From positions 5,131 through 69,130 of the forward strand of contig CAUREJ010000002.1 in assembly GCA_963523735.1 (NCBI GenBank): a stretch of 64,000 bases of DNA, in the 5' to 3' direction. Shown piece after piece: positions 50,726-57,927 of this stretch. Below the pieces are notes generated by a model, which saw only the letters and a list, made by a program, of their open reading frames with translations, searched no databases and had not been told where the DNA came from. The first letter of the stretch is position 1. Every line of letters starts with the position of its first letter. The DNA comes from Capnocytophaga sp963523735 (GTDB lineage: Bacteria; Bacteroidota; Bacteroidia; Flavobacteriales; Flavobacteriaceae). A program made the position numbers and the translations under genes.

Positions 50726-51058
50726 CTAATATTTATGTTCGTGAAAGTACTCATAGGTACTAGCTTCTAATTCCCCACACTCGGAAATAAGATTGCCTTC
50801 TGCATCGTATATTTTGTAAGTTTGTTGGGTGTTACCTATGCAGTTTTCACCGTCTAACCCCAATAATATAGAGTAAAACACATCGGTTAAAAGGGTATTG
50901 ATTACCTCTTTTAGTTGTTCTTGCTGAGCGCTACTGAGAGCCATTTTTTTTATAGCAGTATTTACAGCATTAGGGTATTTGGGGAACTCTTCAAAACAAG
51001 AGTTTAAAAAGTTTAGTTTTTCGATATAAAAATTCTTTGCAAAATCGTCTGAGGTCAT
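50726..51058 (-). CDS. Hypothetical protein next to a RhuM-like gene
   Basis: 110 residues, not recognised. It is helical at the start (DFAKNFYIEKLNFLNSCFEE) and in the middle (LSSAQQEQLKEVINTLLTDV). A beta segment follows, SILLGLDGENCIGNTQQTYK and IYDAEGNLISECGELEAST. The IYDAEGNLI motif is seen in various small immunity-like or accessory proteins, which is only suggestive. It follows the RhuM-like gene by 14 nt and probably shares its promoter at 51462-51491. Confidence 0.6.
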   Translation of the reverse strand: MTSDDFAKNFYIEKLNFLNSCFEEFPKYPNAVNTAIKKMALSSAQQEQLKEVINTLLTDVFYSILLGLDGENCIGNTQQTYKIYDAEGNLISECGELEASTYEYFHEHKY

Positions 51059-51072
51059 ACTATTAATGGGGT

Positions 51073-51438
51073 TTAGCTAATAAATTTATCAAAATCCGAT
51101 TCAAAAAGCCTATCTTGTGTGATACGGTACTTTTCAAACTCTGTTAAGGCGTGAGTATGAGCTATTTCAGCCGTAATTTTACCATCATCAGCAGTTACTC
51201 GAAAAATTCGAGTAACTGAATTTTCGTCTAATTCGTTGTCTGAAAATATCTTCTGCAAGTGGTAGGTAATAGTATGAGATTCAACATTGTAAAGCAATCC
51301 CATCATTTTTTGAGAAAGCCATACATTTTCATCGGCGTATAAGCTTTGTATATTGCTTTCGCCGGTGGCTGTTATAAAAGTAAGATACTCCGCTACCGAA
51401 GTGCGTATCATATCTTTAGACGGATATTTCTTATTCAT
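51073..51438 (-). CDS. RhuM-family virulence-like protein, probably internally deleted
   Basis: 121 residues. The first ~80 residues match the start of RhuM proteins (SNIQSLYADENVWLSQKMMG, YHLQKIFSDNELDENSVTR, FRVTADDG). The last ~40 match the usual C-terminal end (ITAEIAHTHALTEFEKYRIT, QDRLFESDFDKF). Full-length members have about 300-340 residues with an intervening region (the N-Y-N-L-D-type block), which is absent here. The product is therefore a fused remnant or a degenerate copy. RhuM was first noted in a Salmonella pathogenicity island; the role is unknown. It has a good promoter (51462-51491). Confidence 0.7.
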   Translation of the reverse strand: MNKKYPSKDMIRTSVAEYLTFITATGESNIQSLYADENVWLSQKMMGLLYNVESHTITYHLQKIFSDNELDENSVTRIFRVTADDGKITAEIAHTHALTEFEKYRITQDRLFESDFDKFIS

Positions 51439-51461
51439 TATTCTTCTTCTTTTAGCTGTGC

Positions 51462-51491
51462 CAAAGGTACAAAATAATTGTCAAATAGCAA
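51462..51491 (-). promoter_or_regulatory. Promoter of the RhuM-like gene
   Basis: On the minus strand, TTG (51489-51491), 19 nt, TACCTTTG (51462-51469), 23 nt before the ATG. Confidence 0.8.
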
Positions 51492-51525
51492 GTTTTAACT
51501 CCAAACGCACCAGATTTTCATCTAT

Positions 51526-51691
51526 ACCGAAACAGAAAAATTTTCTGTTTAAGCCTTGACCGAAGGATGAGCGAAGGATAAGCGAACTATAAGCGAAGGA
51601 TAAGCGTACGCCCCCAAACCCTCCCATTTCTGCCAAACTACCTAAAAATAGTATATTTTTCTGTTTTTACCCCAAAAGGCAGAAAAACAAC
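51526..51691 (-). repeat. Dispersed intergenic repeat, family 1, copy D, with 11-bp iterons
   Basis: Inverted copy of the element at 9900-10064. Read on the minus strand it has AAACAGAAAAATATACTATT, a GG-rich spacer, five 11-bp units (CGCTTATCCTT, CGCTTATAGTT and so on) and AAGGCTTAAACAGAAAATTT. It occupies the 390-nt gap between the RhuM-like gene and gyrB, together with their promoters. Confidence 0.8.
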
Positions 51692-51759
51692 TTTTTGCTA
51701 CACCTTCCTTCCAATTTGCAAATTCCGTGCGCTTAACCTATTGCTATTTAAACTTTTTT

Positions 51760-51789
51760 TTGCTATTAAAAAAAATATTTGTACCTTTG
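51760..51789 (+). promoter_or_regulatory. gyrB promoter
   Basis: TTG (51760-51762), 19 nt, TACCTTTG (51782-51789), 38 nt before the ATG at 51828. It excludes a longer in-frame start at 51741. Confidence 0.85.
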
Positions 51790-51827
51790 CAATCTTAATA
51801 GGTGATTTATTCATTTCAGTAGAAATT

Positions 51828-53801
51828 ATGGCAGAAGAAATATATAACGAACAAAATCCGGAAGGCTATTCAGCCGATAATATTCAATCGCTTGAGGGAA
51901 TGGAGCACGTGCGTATGCGCCCCTCAATGTATATTGGCGATGTAGGCGTACGAGGCTTGCACCACCTTGTGTATGAGGTACTTGATAACTCTATCGACGA
52001 GGCTTTAGCTGGCTTTTGTAACACTATTAACGTGGCTATTAACCCCGATAACTCTATTACGGTTGAGGATAACGGGCGCGGTATCCCTGTCGATATACAC
52101 AAAAAAGAAGGCGTATCGGCATTGCAGGTGGTAATGACCAAGATTGGAGCAGGAGGTAAGTTCGACAAGGGGTCTTATAAAGTATCAGGTGGTTTGCACG
52201 GGGTAGGGGTATCCTGTGTAAATGCCCTTTCCGACCATCTTACCGCTACCGTATATCGCGACGGTAAAATTTGGGAACAAGAGTACCAACGCGGGGTGCC
52301 TATGTACCCTGTAAAACAGGTAGGCGACAGCGATAAACGCGGTACTAAGGTTACTTTTCACCCCGATGAAGTGATTTTTGAACAAGGAATTGACTATAAA
52401 TACGATATTTTAGCCGCTCGTATACGTGAATTGGCTTATCTAAACAAGGGTATCACCATTACCCTTACCGATTTGCGCGAAAAAGACGAGAAAGGTAACT
52501 ATAAAAACGAAAAATTCTATTCAGAAAAAGGATTAACCGAGTTTATTAAGTACTTGGACGGCAATCGTATGCCTATCATCAGCACTATCATTGCTATGGA
52601 AGGCGAGCGCAATGGCATACCTGTAGAGGTCGCTATGACTTATAACGATACCTATACCGAGAACCTCCATTCGTACGTGAATAACATCAATACCACCGAA
52701 GGAGGTACTCACCTACAGGGCTTCCGTATGGGGCTTACACGTACCTTGAAAAACTATGCCGATAAGTCTGGCTTGTTGGAAAAAATGAGCAAGGACAAGA
52801 AAAACCCTGTTGAAATAGAGGGCGACGACTTTAGGGCAGGGCTTACGGCTATTATCTCGGTAAAAGTAGCTGAACCTCAGTTTGAAGGACAGACAAAAAC
52901 CAAGTTAGGTAACCGCGAGGTAACGGCAGCGGTATCGCAAGCAGTGGCTTCTATGTTAGAAGACTTTTTGGAAGAACACCCTAACGAGGCGAAAACTATC
53001 GTTGAAAAAGTAATCTTGGAAGCCCAAGCGCGCCAAGCGGCTCGCAAAGCACGTGAAATGGTACAGCGCAAAAGCGTAATGAGCGGCGGAGGGCTACCAG
53101 GTAAATTAGCCGACTGCTCCGAAGAAGACCCTACAAAATGTGAGCTTTTCCTTGTCGAAGGAGACTCGGCAGGGGGTACTGCCAAGCAAGGGCGTAACAA
53201 GGATATTCAAGCTATCTTACCATTGAGAGGTAAGATACTGAATGTGGAAAAAGCAATGCAACACAAGGTTTTTGAAAGTGATGAGATTAGGAATATCTAC
53301 ACTGCCCTTGGGGTAACAGTAGGTACCGAAGACGATGCTAAAGCACTTAACCTTAGTAAGCTGCGCTACCATAAAGTGGTTATTATGTGTGATGCCGACG
53401 TCGATGGTTCCCACATTACCACCCTCATACTCACCTTCTTCTTCCGCTATATGCGTGAACTTATCGAGGGCGGACACGTATATATTGCTACACCACCGCT
53501 TTACTTAGTGAGAAGCAAAACCAGTAAGCGAGAACAGTATGCGTGGAGTGATAAACAACGCGATGCGTTATCGGCAGAGATGGGCAATGTAACTATACAA
53601 CGCTATAAAGGTTTGGGTGAGATGAATGACCACCAGCTGTGGGAAACTACTATGGATCCTCAGCACCGTACTTTGCGCCAAGTAACTATTGATAATGCGA
53701 GTGAAGCTGATAGAGTATTCTCAATGCTGATGGGTGACGAGGTGCCACCACGCCGTGAGTTTATCGAGAAAAACGCTAAATATGCTAAGATTGATGCGTA
53801 G
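51828..53801 (+). CDS. gyrB: DNA gyrase subunit B
   Basis: 657 residues from the ATG at 51828 (MAEEIYNEQNPEGYSADNIQ). The GHKL ATPase domain shows MRPSMYIGDVGVRGLHHLVY, EVLDNSIDEALAG, VEDNGRGIPV and SGGLHGVGVSCVNALS. The transducer domain follows, then the TOPRIM domain with LFLVEGDSAGG and DADVDGSHI, and the tail PPRREFIEKNAKYAKI. Together with GyrA it introduces negative supercoils. SGGLHGVG and the CELF/VEGDSAGG context favour GyrB over ParE, and the length fits the short Bacteroidota GyrB. gyrA is not adjacent. Confidence 0.95.
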   Translation: MAEEIYNEQNPEGYSADNIQSLEGMEHVRMRPSMYIGDVGVRGLHHLVYEVLDNSIDEALAGFCNTINVAINPDNSITVEDNGRGIPVDIHKKEGVSALQVVMTKIGAGGKFDKGSYKVSGGLHGVGVSCVNALSDHLTATVYRDGKIWEQEYQRGVPMYPVKQVGDSDKRGTKVTFHPDEVIFEQGIDYKYDILAARIRELAYLNKGITITLTDLREKDEKGNYKNEKFYSEKGLTEFIKYLDGNRMPIISTIIAMEGERNGIPVEVAMTYNDTYTENLHSYVNNINTTEGGTHLQGFRMGLTRTLKNYADKSGLLEKMSKDKKNPVEIEGDDFRAGLTAIISVKVAEPQFEGQTKTKLGNREVTAAVSQAVASMLEDFLEEHPNEAKTIVEKVILEAQARQAARKAREMVQRKSVMSGGGLPGKLADCSEEDPTKCELFLVEGDSAGGTAKQGRNKDIQAILPLRGKILNVEKAMQHKVFESDEIRNIYTALGVTVGTEDDAKALNLSKLRYHKVVIMCDADVDGSHITTLILTFFFRYMRELIEGGHVYIATPPLYLVRSKTSKREQYAWSDKQRDALSAEMGNVTIQRYKGLGEMNDHQLWETTMDPQHRTLRQVTIDNASEADRVFSMLMGDEVPPRREFIEKNAKYAKIDA

Positions 53802-53856
53802 TTAATTTGGTGATTAGGCTAACGTTCTAATAACTAAAAACTAACGACTAATTATT

Positions 53857-54117
53857 ATGCCATATACAATTACAATAACGAATGATAGTAGAGCAGCTTT
53901 AGACTTTGTAAAATTTGCTAAGAATCTTGATTTTGCCGAGGTTACTAAAATAAAAGAACCTAAAAAGATGACTTTTAGTGAACAAGAAGTGCTTGAAGAA
54001 GATGAATACGGTATTCCTGTAAAATACCGTGATGAAATTATGGCTATATCTAAAACAGTAAATAAAGGGATTGCTAAACGTTGGAATGCCGATACATATA
54101 AAGATGAAGTTTCATAG
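53857..54117 (+). CDS. Antitoxin-like protein (DUF2683 type) of a PIN toxin pair
   Basis: 86 residues. Start MPYTITITNDSRAALDFVKFAKNLDFAEV, then KITKEPKK-like basic residues and an acidic middle (FSEQEVLEEDEYGIPV). Small beta-alpha proteins of this type precede PIN-domain genes in Bacteroidota and are taken to be antitoxins; the N-terminal part would be the dimeric DNA-binding or scaffold portion and the C-terminal part (KRWNADTYKDEV) would cover the toxin. It ends 2 nt before the PIN gene ATG. No TAnnTTTG promoter is seen in the 55-nt gap after gyrB. Confidence 0.75.
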   Translation: MPYTITITNDSRAALDFVKFAKNLDFAEVTKIKEPKKMTFSEQEVLEEDEYGIPVKYRDEIMAISKTVNKGIAKRWNADTYKDEVS

Positions 54118-54119
54118 TT

Positions 54120-54968
54120 ATGATTGTAATTTCAGATAGCAATATTATTTTTAGTTGTTTTTATGCACCTAATGGCGTGGTAGCTACTATTCTAAATGAG
54201 AAGAAAAGTAAAATCCAACTCATAGCTCCGTCTTATCTTTTAGAAGAACTTATGGAACACCTACCTTCTCTGATGAAAAATACTAATAGGACAGAGAAGC
54301 AGGCTCTTCACTTCTTGAAAAATATTATAAAGAATATTACTTTCTATAGTAAAAAAGACATCTTGAAGAGGTATGGAGATGAAGCTGAAAAAATAGTAGT
54401 TGATATAGATAAAGATGATGCTCCCTTTGTGGCATTACATTTACAAGAAGGTCATAAAATTTGGACAGGAGATAAGATTCTTATTAATGGTCTGAAAGCA
54501 AAAGGCTATGATATATGCATTACAACAGAAGAACTTAAAAAATATCTTTACAAAAAAAAAATAAGTACAATGAGAAAAATCTTAAATATAGCTTTAGTAG
54601 CTATGGCAGTTTTACTGATTTCTTGCAAAAAAGATGATGATAACGAAATTATTAGTCGGCTTGCAGGGACTTGGAATGTAGAAAAATTTGTTGTTGATGG
54701 AGAAGATAAACTAGGACTCTGTTATCAACTGTGGTCTTATTCTTTTACTGATAAGGAGTATATAGGCACTTTCTATTCGTACAGTCGGAAATATGAAAAA
54801 TGTGTAATGGATCCTTTAGAAAAAGGCACTTTCGAGCTTTCAAAAGGGGTGATGGCTCTCAAACCAGTTAAGGGTGGGGTTCTTTATATGAAAGTTTCTT
54901 TTTCGGACGACAAACTAACGTTATTAAATTCTAAAGGTACATCGTATATGGAATTAAGGAAGAAATAA
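54120..54968 (+). CDS. PIN-domain toxin, read in frame into a downstream lipoprotein
   Basis: 282 residues as read. Residues 1 to about 147 are a PIN-domain RNase (VapC-like): VISDSNIIFSCF with the first Asp, a middle Glu region (LLEELMEHL), DKDDAPFVALHL and IWTGDKILINGL carrying the remaining acids. After YLYKKK a run of ten A bases (54552-54561) leads without a stop into MRKILNIALVAMAVLLISCK, a typical lipoprotein start. With nine A bases the frame would read TAA right after YLYKKK. So the true toxin probably has about 147 residues, and this copy is a slipped, read-through form or a sequencing error. Confidence 0.78.
   Translation: MIVISDSNIIFSCFYAPNGVVATILNEKKSKIQLIAPSYLLEELMEHLPSLMKNTNRTEKQALHFLKNIIKNITFYSKKDILKRYGDEAEKIVVDIDKDDAPFVALHLQEGHKIWTGDKILINGLKAKGYDICITTEELKKYLYKKKISTMRKILNIALVAMAVLLISCKKDDDNEIISRLAGTWNVEKFVVDGEDKLGLCYQLWSYSFTDKEYIGTFYSYSRKYEKCVMDPLEKGTFELSKGVMALKPVKGGVLYMKVSFSDDKLTLLNSKGTSYMELRKK
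54570..54968 (+). CDS. Lipocalin-like lipoprotein
   Basis: 132 residues from the ATG at 54570. MRKILNIALVAMAVLLISCK has a lipobox (LISC), then an Asp-rich linker (KKDDDNE), and then a lipocalin-like start (RLAGTWNVEKFVVDGED) with beta strands ending in SKGTSYMELRKK. It lies in the same frame as the PIN gene, joined through the poly-A tract, but its own signal peptide shows it is a separate gene. Probably an outer-membrane-attached small barrel. A strong terminator follows at 54981-55017. Function unknown. Confidence 0.75.
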   Translation: MRKILNIALVAMAVLLISCKKDDDNEIISRLAGTWNVEKFVVDGEDKLGLCYQLWSYSFTDKEYIGTFYSYSRKYEKCVMDPLEKGTFELSKGVMALKPVKGGVLYMKVSFSDDKLTLLNSKGTSYMELRKK

Positions 54969-54980
54969 ATTATTAAAAGC

Positions 54981-55017
54981 AAAAAGCGCAATACTGCAAT
55001 GGTGTTGCGCTTTTTTT
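54981..55017 (+). terminator. Terminator after the PIN/lipoprotein genes
   Basis: Stem AAAAAGCGCAATAC paired with GTGTTGCGCTTTTT (one G-T pair), 7-nt loop, T tract. The hemC promoter begins 2 nt later. Confidence 0.9.
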
Positions 55018-55018
55018 A

Positions 55019-55048
55019 TTGTCAGTTCTTAATTAATCACTATCTTTG
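55019..55048 (+). promoter_or_regulatory. hemC promoter
   Basis: TTG (55019-55021), 19 nt, TATCTTTG (55041-55048), 22 nt before the ATG at 55071. It rules out the longer in-frame start at 54999. Confidence 0.85.
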
Positions 55049-55070
55049 CACCCTAAAAAAGAATAAAAAT

Positions 55071-55946
55071 ATGAATCCCATACGTATAGGTACACGTGAT
55101 AGCGAGCTGGCAATGTGGCAGGCTCGCACCGTACAACAACAATTAGAAGCCTTAGGCTACCCAACCGAACTGATAGCTACCAAATCACACGGCGATATAG
55201 AACTCAGCAAACCCCTCTATGAAATGGGCGTTACAGGCATCTTTACCAAAGCCTTAGATGTTGCCCTGCTGAATGATGAGATTGATATAGCAGTACACAG
55301 TATGAAAGATGTACCTACCCTTCTCCCCGAAGGACTTGCCGTAGGTGCGGTGCTAAAGCGCGCTAATCCTCACGATGTGTTGGTCTATAAAGGCAACCCA
55401 TCATCGGTAGAAGACGAAATAGCTACCATAGCTACCAGTAGCTTGCGCCGCAAAGCCCAATGGCTACACCGCTACCCTAAGCACCAGATTGAAAACCTAC
55501 GCGGCAACGTGAATACACGCCTGCAAAAATTAGCCGATAGCCAATGGAATGGAGCTATCTTTGCCGCTGCCGGATTGGAACGAATAGGTAAATTGCCGCA
55601 AAACCACCTTGTGTTGGATTGGATGTTACCTGCCCCTGCACAAGGAGCTATTATGGTAACTGTACACATTGATAAGTATGATGTACACCAAGCTTTATTG
55701 CCCCTGCACGACCCCTATACCTTTATAGCTACCCAGTTAGAGCGCGATTTTCTCCGAGCTTTGGAAGGTGGTTGTACAGCACCTATAGGAGCTTTTGCTC
55801 AGTTTAAGGACGATAAACTGCACTTTAAAGGCGGTTTGTGGAGTGAAGATGGCAAAGAAGCAAGAGTTATTGAAGAATTTCTTACAGAAGTAGATGAAAC
55901 AACAGGCGAAAGATTAGCACAGCAAGTTAAGGCATTAGCAAAATAG
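55071..55946 (+). CDS. hemC: Hydroxymethylbilane synthase (porphobilinogen deaminase)
   Basis: 291 residues from the ATG at 55071 (MNPIRIGTRDSELAMWQ). It polymerises four porphobilinogens into hydroxymethylbilane. Motifs: GTRDSELAMWQARTVQ, ELSKPLYEMGVTGIFTKALD, DIAVHSMKDVPT (catalytic Asp region), NLRGNVNTRLQKL and LEGGCTAPIGAFA with the Cys that holds the dipyrromethane cofactor. Slightly shorter than the E. coli enzyme (313). Its stop lies inside a 34-bp perfect palindrome, which carries the -33 element of the next gene. Confidence 0.96.
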   Translation: MNPIRIGTRDSELAMWQARTVQQQLEALGYPTELIATKSHGDIELSKPLYEMGVTGIFTKALDVALLNDEIDIAVHSMKDVPTLLPEGLAVGAVLKRANPHDVLVYKGNPSSVEDEIATIATSSLRRKAQWLHRYPKHQIENLRGNVNTRLQKLADSQWNGAIFAAAGLERIGKLPQNHLVLDWMLPAPAQGAIMVTVHIDKYDVHQALLPLHDPYTFIATQLERDFLRALEGGCTAPIGAFAQFKDDKLHFKGGLWSEDGKEARVIEEFLTEVDETTGERLAQQVKALAK

Positions 55947-55967
55947 CAAATTTGCTATTTTGCTAAT
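55934..55967. repeat. Perfect 34-bp palindrome at the hemC 3' end
   Basis: Begins ATTAGCAAAATAGCAAA and continues with its exact complement, no loop. It covers the last hemC codons and stop, and the TTG of the next promoter. It could form a cruciform, or an RNA hairpin ending hemC transcripts, or bind a dimeric regulator. Confidence 0.75.
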
Positions 55968-55981
55968 TATTCGTACCTTTG
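55952..55981 (+). promoter_or_regulatory. Promoter of the ABC-F gene
   Basis: TTG (55952-55954), 19 nt, TACCTTTG (55974-55981), 49 nt before the ATG at 56031. Confidence 0.8.
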
Positions 55982-56030
55982 CACCCGTTTATTTATAAGT
56001 TGTAAATTGTAAATTGTTAATTTGTTTTCT

Positions 56031-57920
56031 ATGCTAAACGTTCATAACCTATCTGTTTCATTTCAAGGAGAGTACCTTTTCGAGGAGGTGGCTTTTATGC
56101 TTAATGCGGGCGACCGCGTGGGGCTGATTGGTAAGAATGGGGCAGGAAAATCTACTATGCTTAAACTGCTATCGCGTGAAATGAGACCCGATACCGGAGG
56201 CATAGCAACCGATAAAGAGGTGCGTATAGGTTTCCTTAAGCAGGATATTGATTTTGTTAAAGGGCGTACTATCCTTCAGGAGGCTTATCAGGCTTTTACC
56301 GAGATTAAGGAGTTGGAACAGCTCTTAGATGATATCCACCACCAAATAGAAACCCGTACCGATTATGAAAGCGACGAATACCATAACCTATTAGATAAAC
56401 TTAGTGATTATACCCATCGCTTCGACCTCATAGGGGGCTACCAATACCAAGGTGAAACCGAAAAAGTACTAATGGGATTGGGCTTTAAACGAGAAGATTT
56501 TGACAAACTAACCGATACCTTTTCCGGTGGGTGGCGTATGCGTATTGAGTTGGCAAAACTCCTTTTGCAAAACAACGATGTATTACTGTTGGACGAGCCT
56601 ACTAACCACTTAGATATTGAATCGATTATATGGTTGGAACAGTTTCTCACTACCTATAGCGGGGCAGTGGTCATTGTATCGCACGACCGGATGTTTTTAG
56701 ATAACGTTACCAACCGAACTATTGAGATTTCGGTAGGTAAAATATATGATTACCCCAAACCTTATACTAAATTCTTGGAACTGCGAAAAGAGATTCGTGA
56801 AATGCAACTCGCCTCACAAAAGAACCAAGAAAAGAAAATACAACAGACCGAAAAACTGATAGAAAAATTCCGCGCTAAAGCTACCAAAGCCTCTATGGCA
56901 CAATCGCTTATAAAAAAGTTGGACAAGATAGAACGCATAGAGGTCGATGAGGAAGACAATGCCGTGATGAATGTGCGTTTCCCCGTATCGGTAACCCCCG
57001 GTAAGGTAGTGTTGGAAATAGATGATGTAAGCAAAAGCTATGGCGAAAAAGAAGTCCTTAGCCACGTGAGTCTGTTAGTGGAACGCGGTAGTAAGATAGC
57101 TTTTGTAGGACAAAACGGGCAGGGAAAAACTACCCTTGCCAAGATGATTGTAAATGAAATACCTTATGAAGGTACTATCAAACTCGGGCATAACGTGCAA
57201 CTGGGGTATTTTGCCCAAAACCAAGCCGACTACCTCGATGGTGAACTCACAGTGCTCGATACTATGTACTACGCCGCCAATGATAGTAACCGTATGAAAA
57301 TACGTGATATATTGGGGTCGTTTTTGTTCCGAGGTGATGATGTCGATAAAAAAGTAAAAGTACTATCAGGGGGTGAGCGCAACCGCTTGGCTTTGGCAAA
57401 AATGTTGCTTTCCGACTTTAATGTGCTGGTAATGGACGAGCCTACTAACCACTTAGATATCAAATCTAAAAACGTACTCAAGCAAGCACTCCAGCAGTTT
57501 GAAGGTACTCTTATTATAGTATCACACGACCGTGATTTCTTACAAGGATTAACCGATAAAGTATATGAGTTCAAAGAGAAGCATATCAAAGAGTATTTAG
57601 GTGATATTGATTTCTATTTAGAACAAAGAGCTGCCGCTAATTTTAGAGAGATAGAACAGGCTAAAACACCTATAACTGCTACTCATAAAGAAGAAGTTAA
57701 AGAAGAAAAGTTATCGTTTGAACAGCAAAAACAACAAAAATCAGTTCAGAACAAACTGAATAAGTTAGAGAATAACATTACTGCCCTTGAAAAAGAACTG
57801 AAAGAAATGAATCAGCTAATGGGGGAAGGACTACAAACAGATACCTTTTACAAAGAATACGAACAGAAAAAACAGATGTTGGAGGATTTGATGACTGAGT
57901 GGGAAACCTTAATGAGTTAA
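56031..57920 (+). CDS. ABC-F family ATPase (Uup/EttA-like ribosome-associated)
   Basis: 629 residues from the ATG at 56031 (MLNVHNLSVSFQGEYLFEEV); a TTG three codons upstream is less likely. Two ABC cassettes without membrane domains: GLIGKNGAGKSTMLKLLS, FSGGWRMRIELAKLLL and LLLDEPTNHLD in the first; AFVGQNGQGKTTLAKMI, LSGGERNRLALAKMLL and LVMDEPTNHLD in the second. A basic P-site-tRNA interaction-type linker joins them (KFRAKATKASMAQSLIKKLD), and the C-terminus is a coiled coil (KLNKLENNITALEKELKEMN), as in Uup. Such proteins act on ribosomes or DNA repair intermediates; some give antibiotic protection, which is not implied here. Confidence 0.94.
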   Translation: MLNVHNLSVSFQGEYLFEEVAFMLNAGDRVGLIGKNGAGKSTMLKLLSREMRPDTGGIATDKEVRIGFLKQDIDFVKGRTILQEAYQAFTEIKELEQLLDDIHHQIETRTDYESDEYHNLLDKLSDYTHRFDLIGGYQYQGETEKVLMGLGFKREDFDKLTDTFSGGWRMRIELAKLLLQNNDVLLLDEPTNHLDIESIIWLEQFLTTYSGAVVIVSHDRMFLDNVTNRTIEISVGKIYDYPKPYTKFLELRKEIREMQLASQKNQEKKIQQTEKLIEKFRAKATKASMAQSLIKKLDKIERIEVDEEDNAVMNVRFPVSVTPGKVVLEIDDVSKSYGEKEVLSHVSLLVERGSKIAFVGQNGQGKTTLAKMIVNEIPYEGTIKLGHNVQLGYFAQNQADYLDGELTVLDTMYYAANDSNRMKIRDILGSFLFRGDDVDKKVKVLSGGERNRLALAKMLLSDFNVLVMDEPTNHLDIKSKNVLKQALQQFEGTLIIVSHDRDFLQGLTDKVYEFKEKHIKEYLGDIDFYLEQRAAANFREIEQAKTPITATHKEEVKEEKLSFEQQKQQKSVQNKLNKLENNITALEKELKEMNQLMGEGLQTDTFYKEYEQKKQMLEDLMTEWETLMS

Positions 57921-57927
57921 AATCGGA

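Noticed and set aside
51741..51827. Longer gyrB N-terminus
   Set aside because: It would span the gyrB promoter; GyrB begins normally at MAEE.
51828..53801. ParE instead of GyrB
   Set aside because: The N-terminal and TOPRIM motifs match GyrB better, and no parC gene is adjacent. Not fully excluded.
54999..55070. Longer hemC N-terminus
   Set aside because: It would start in the upstream terminator and run through the hemC promoter.
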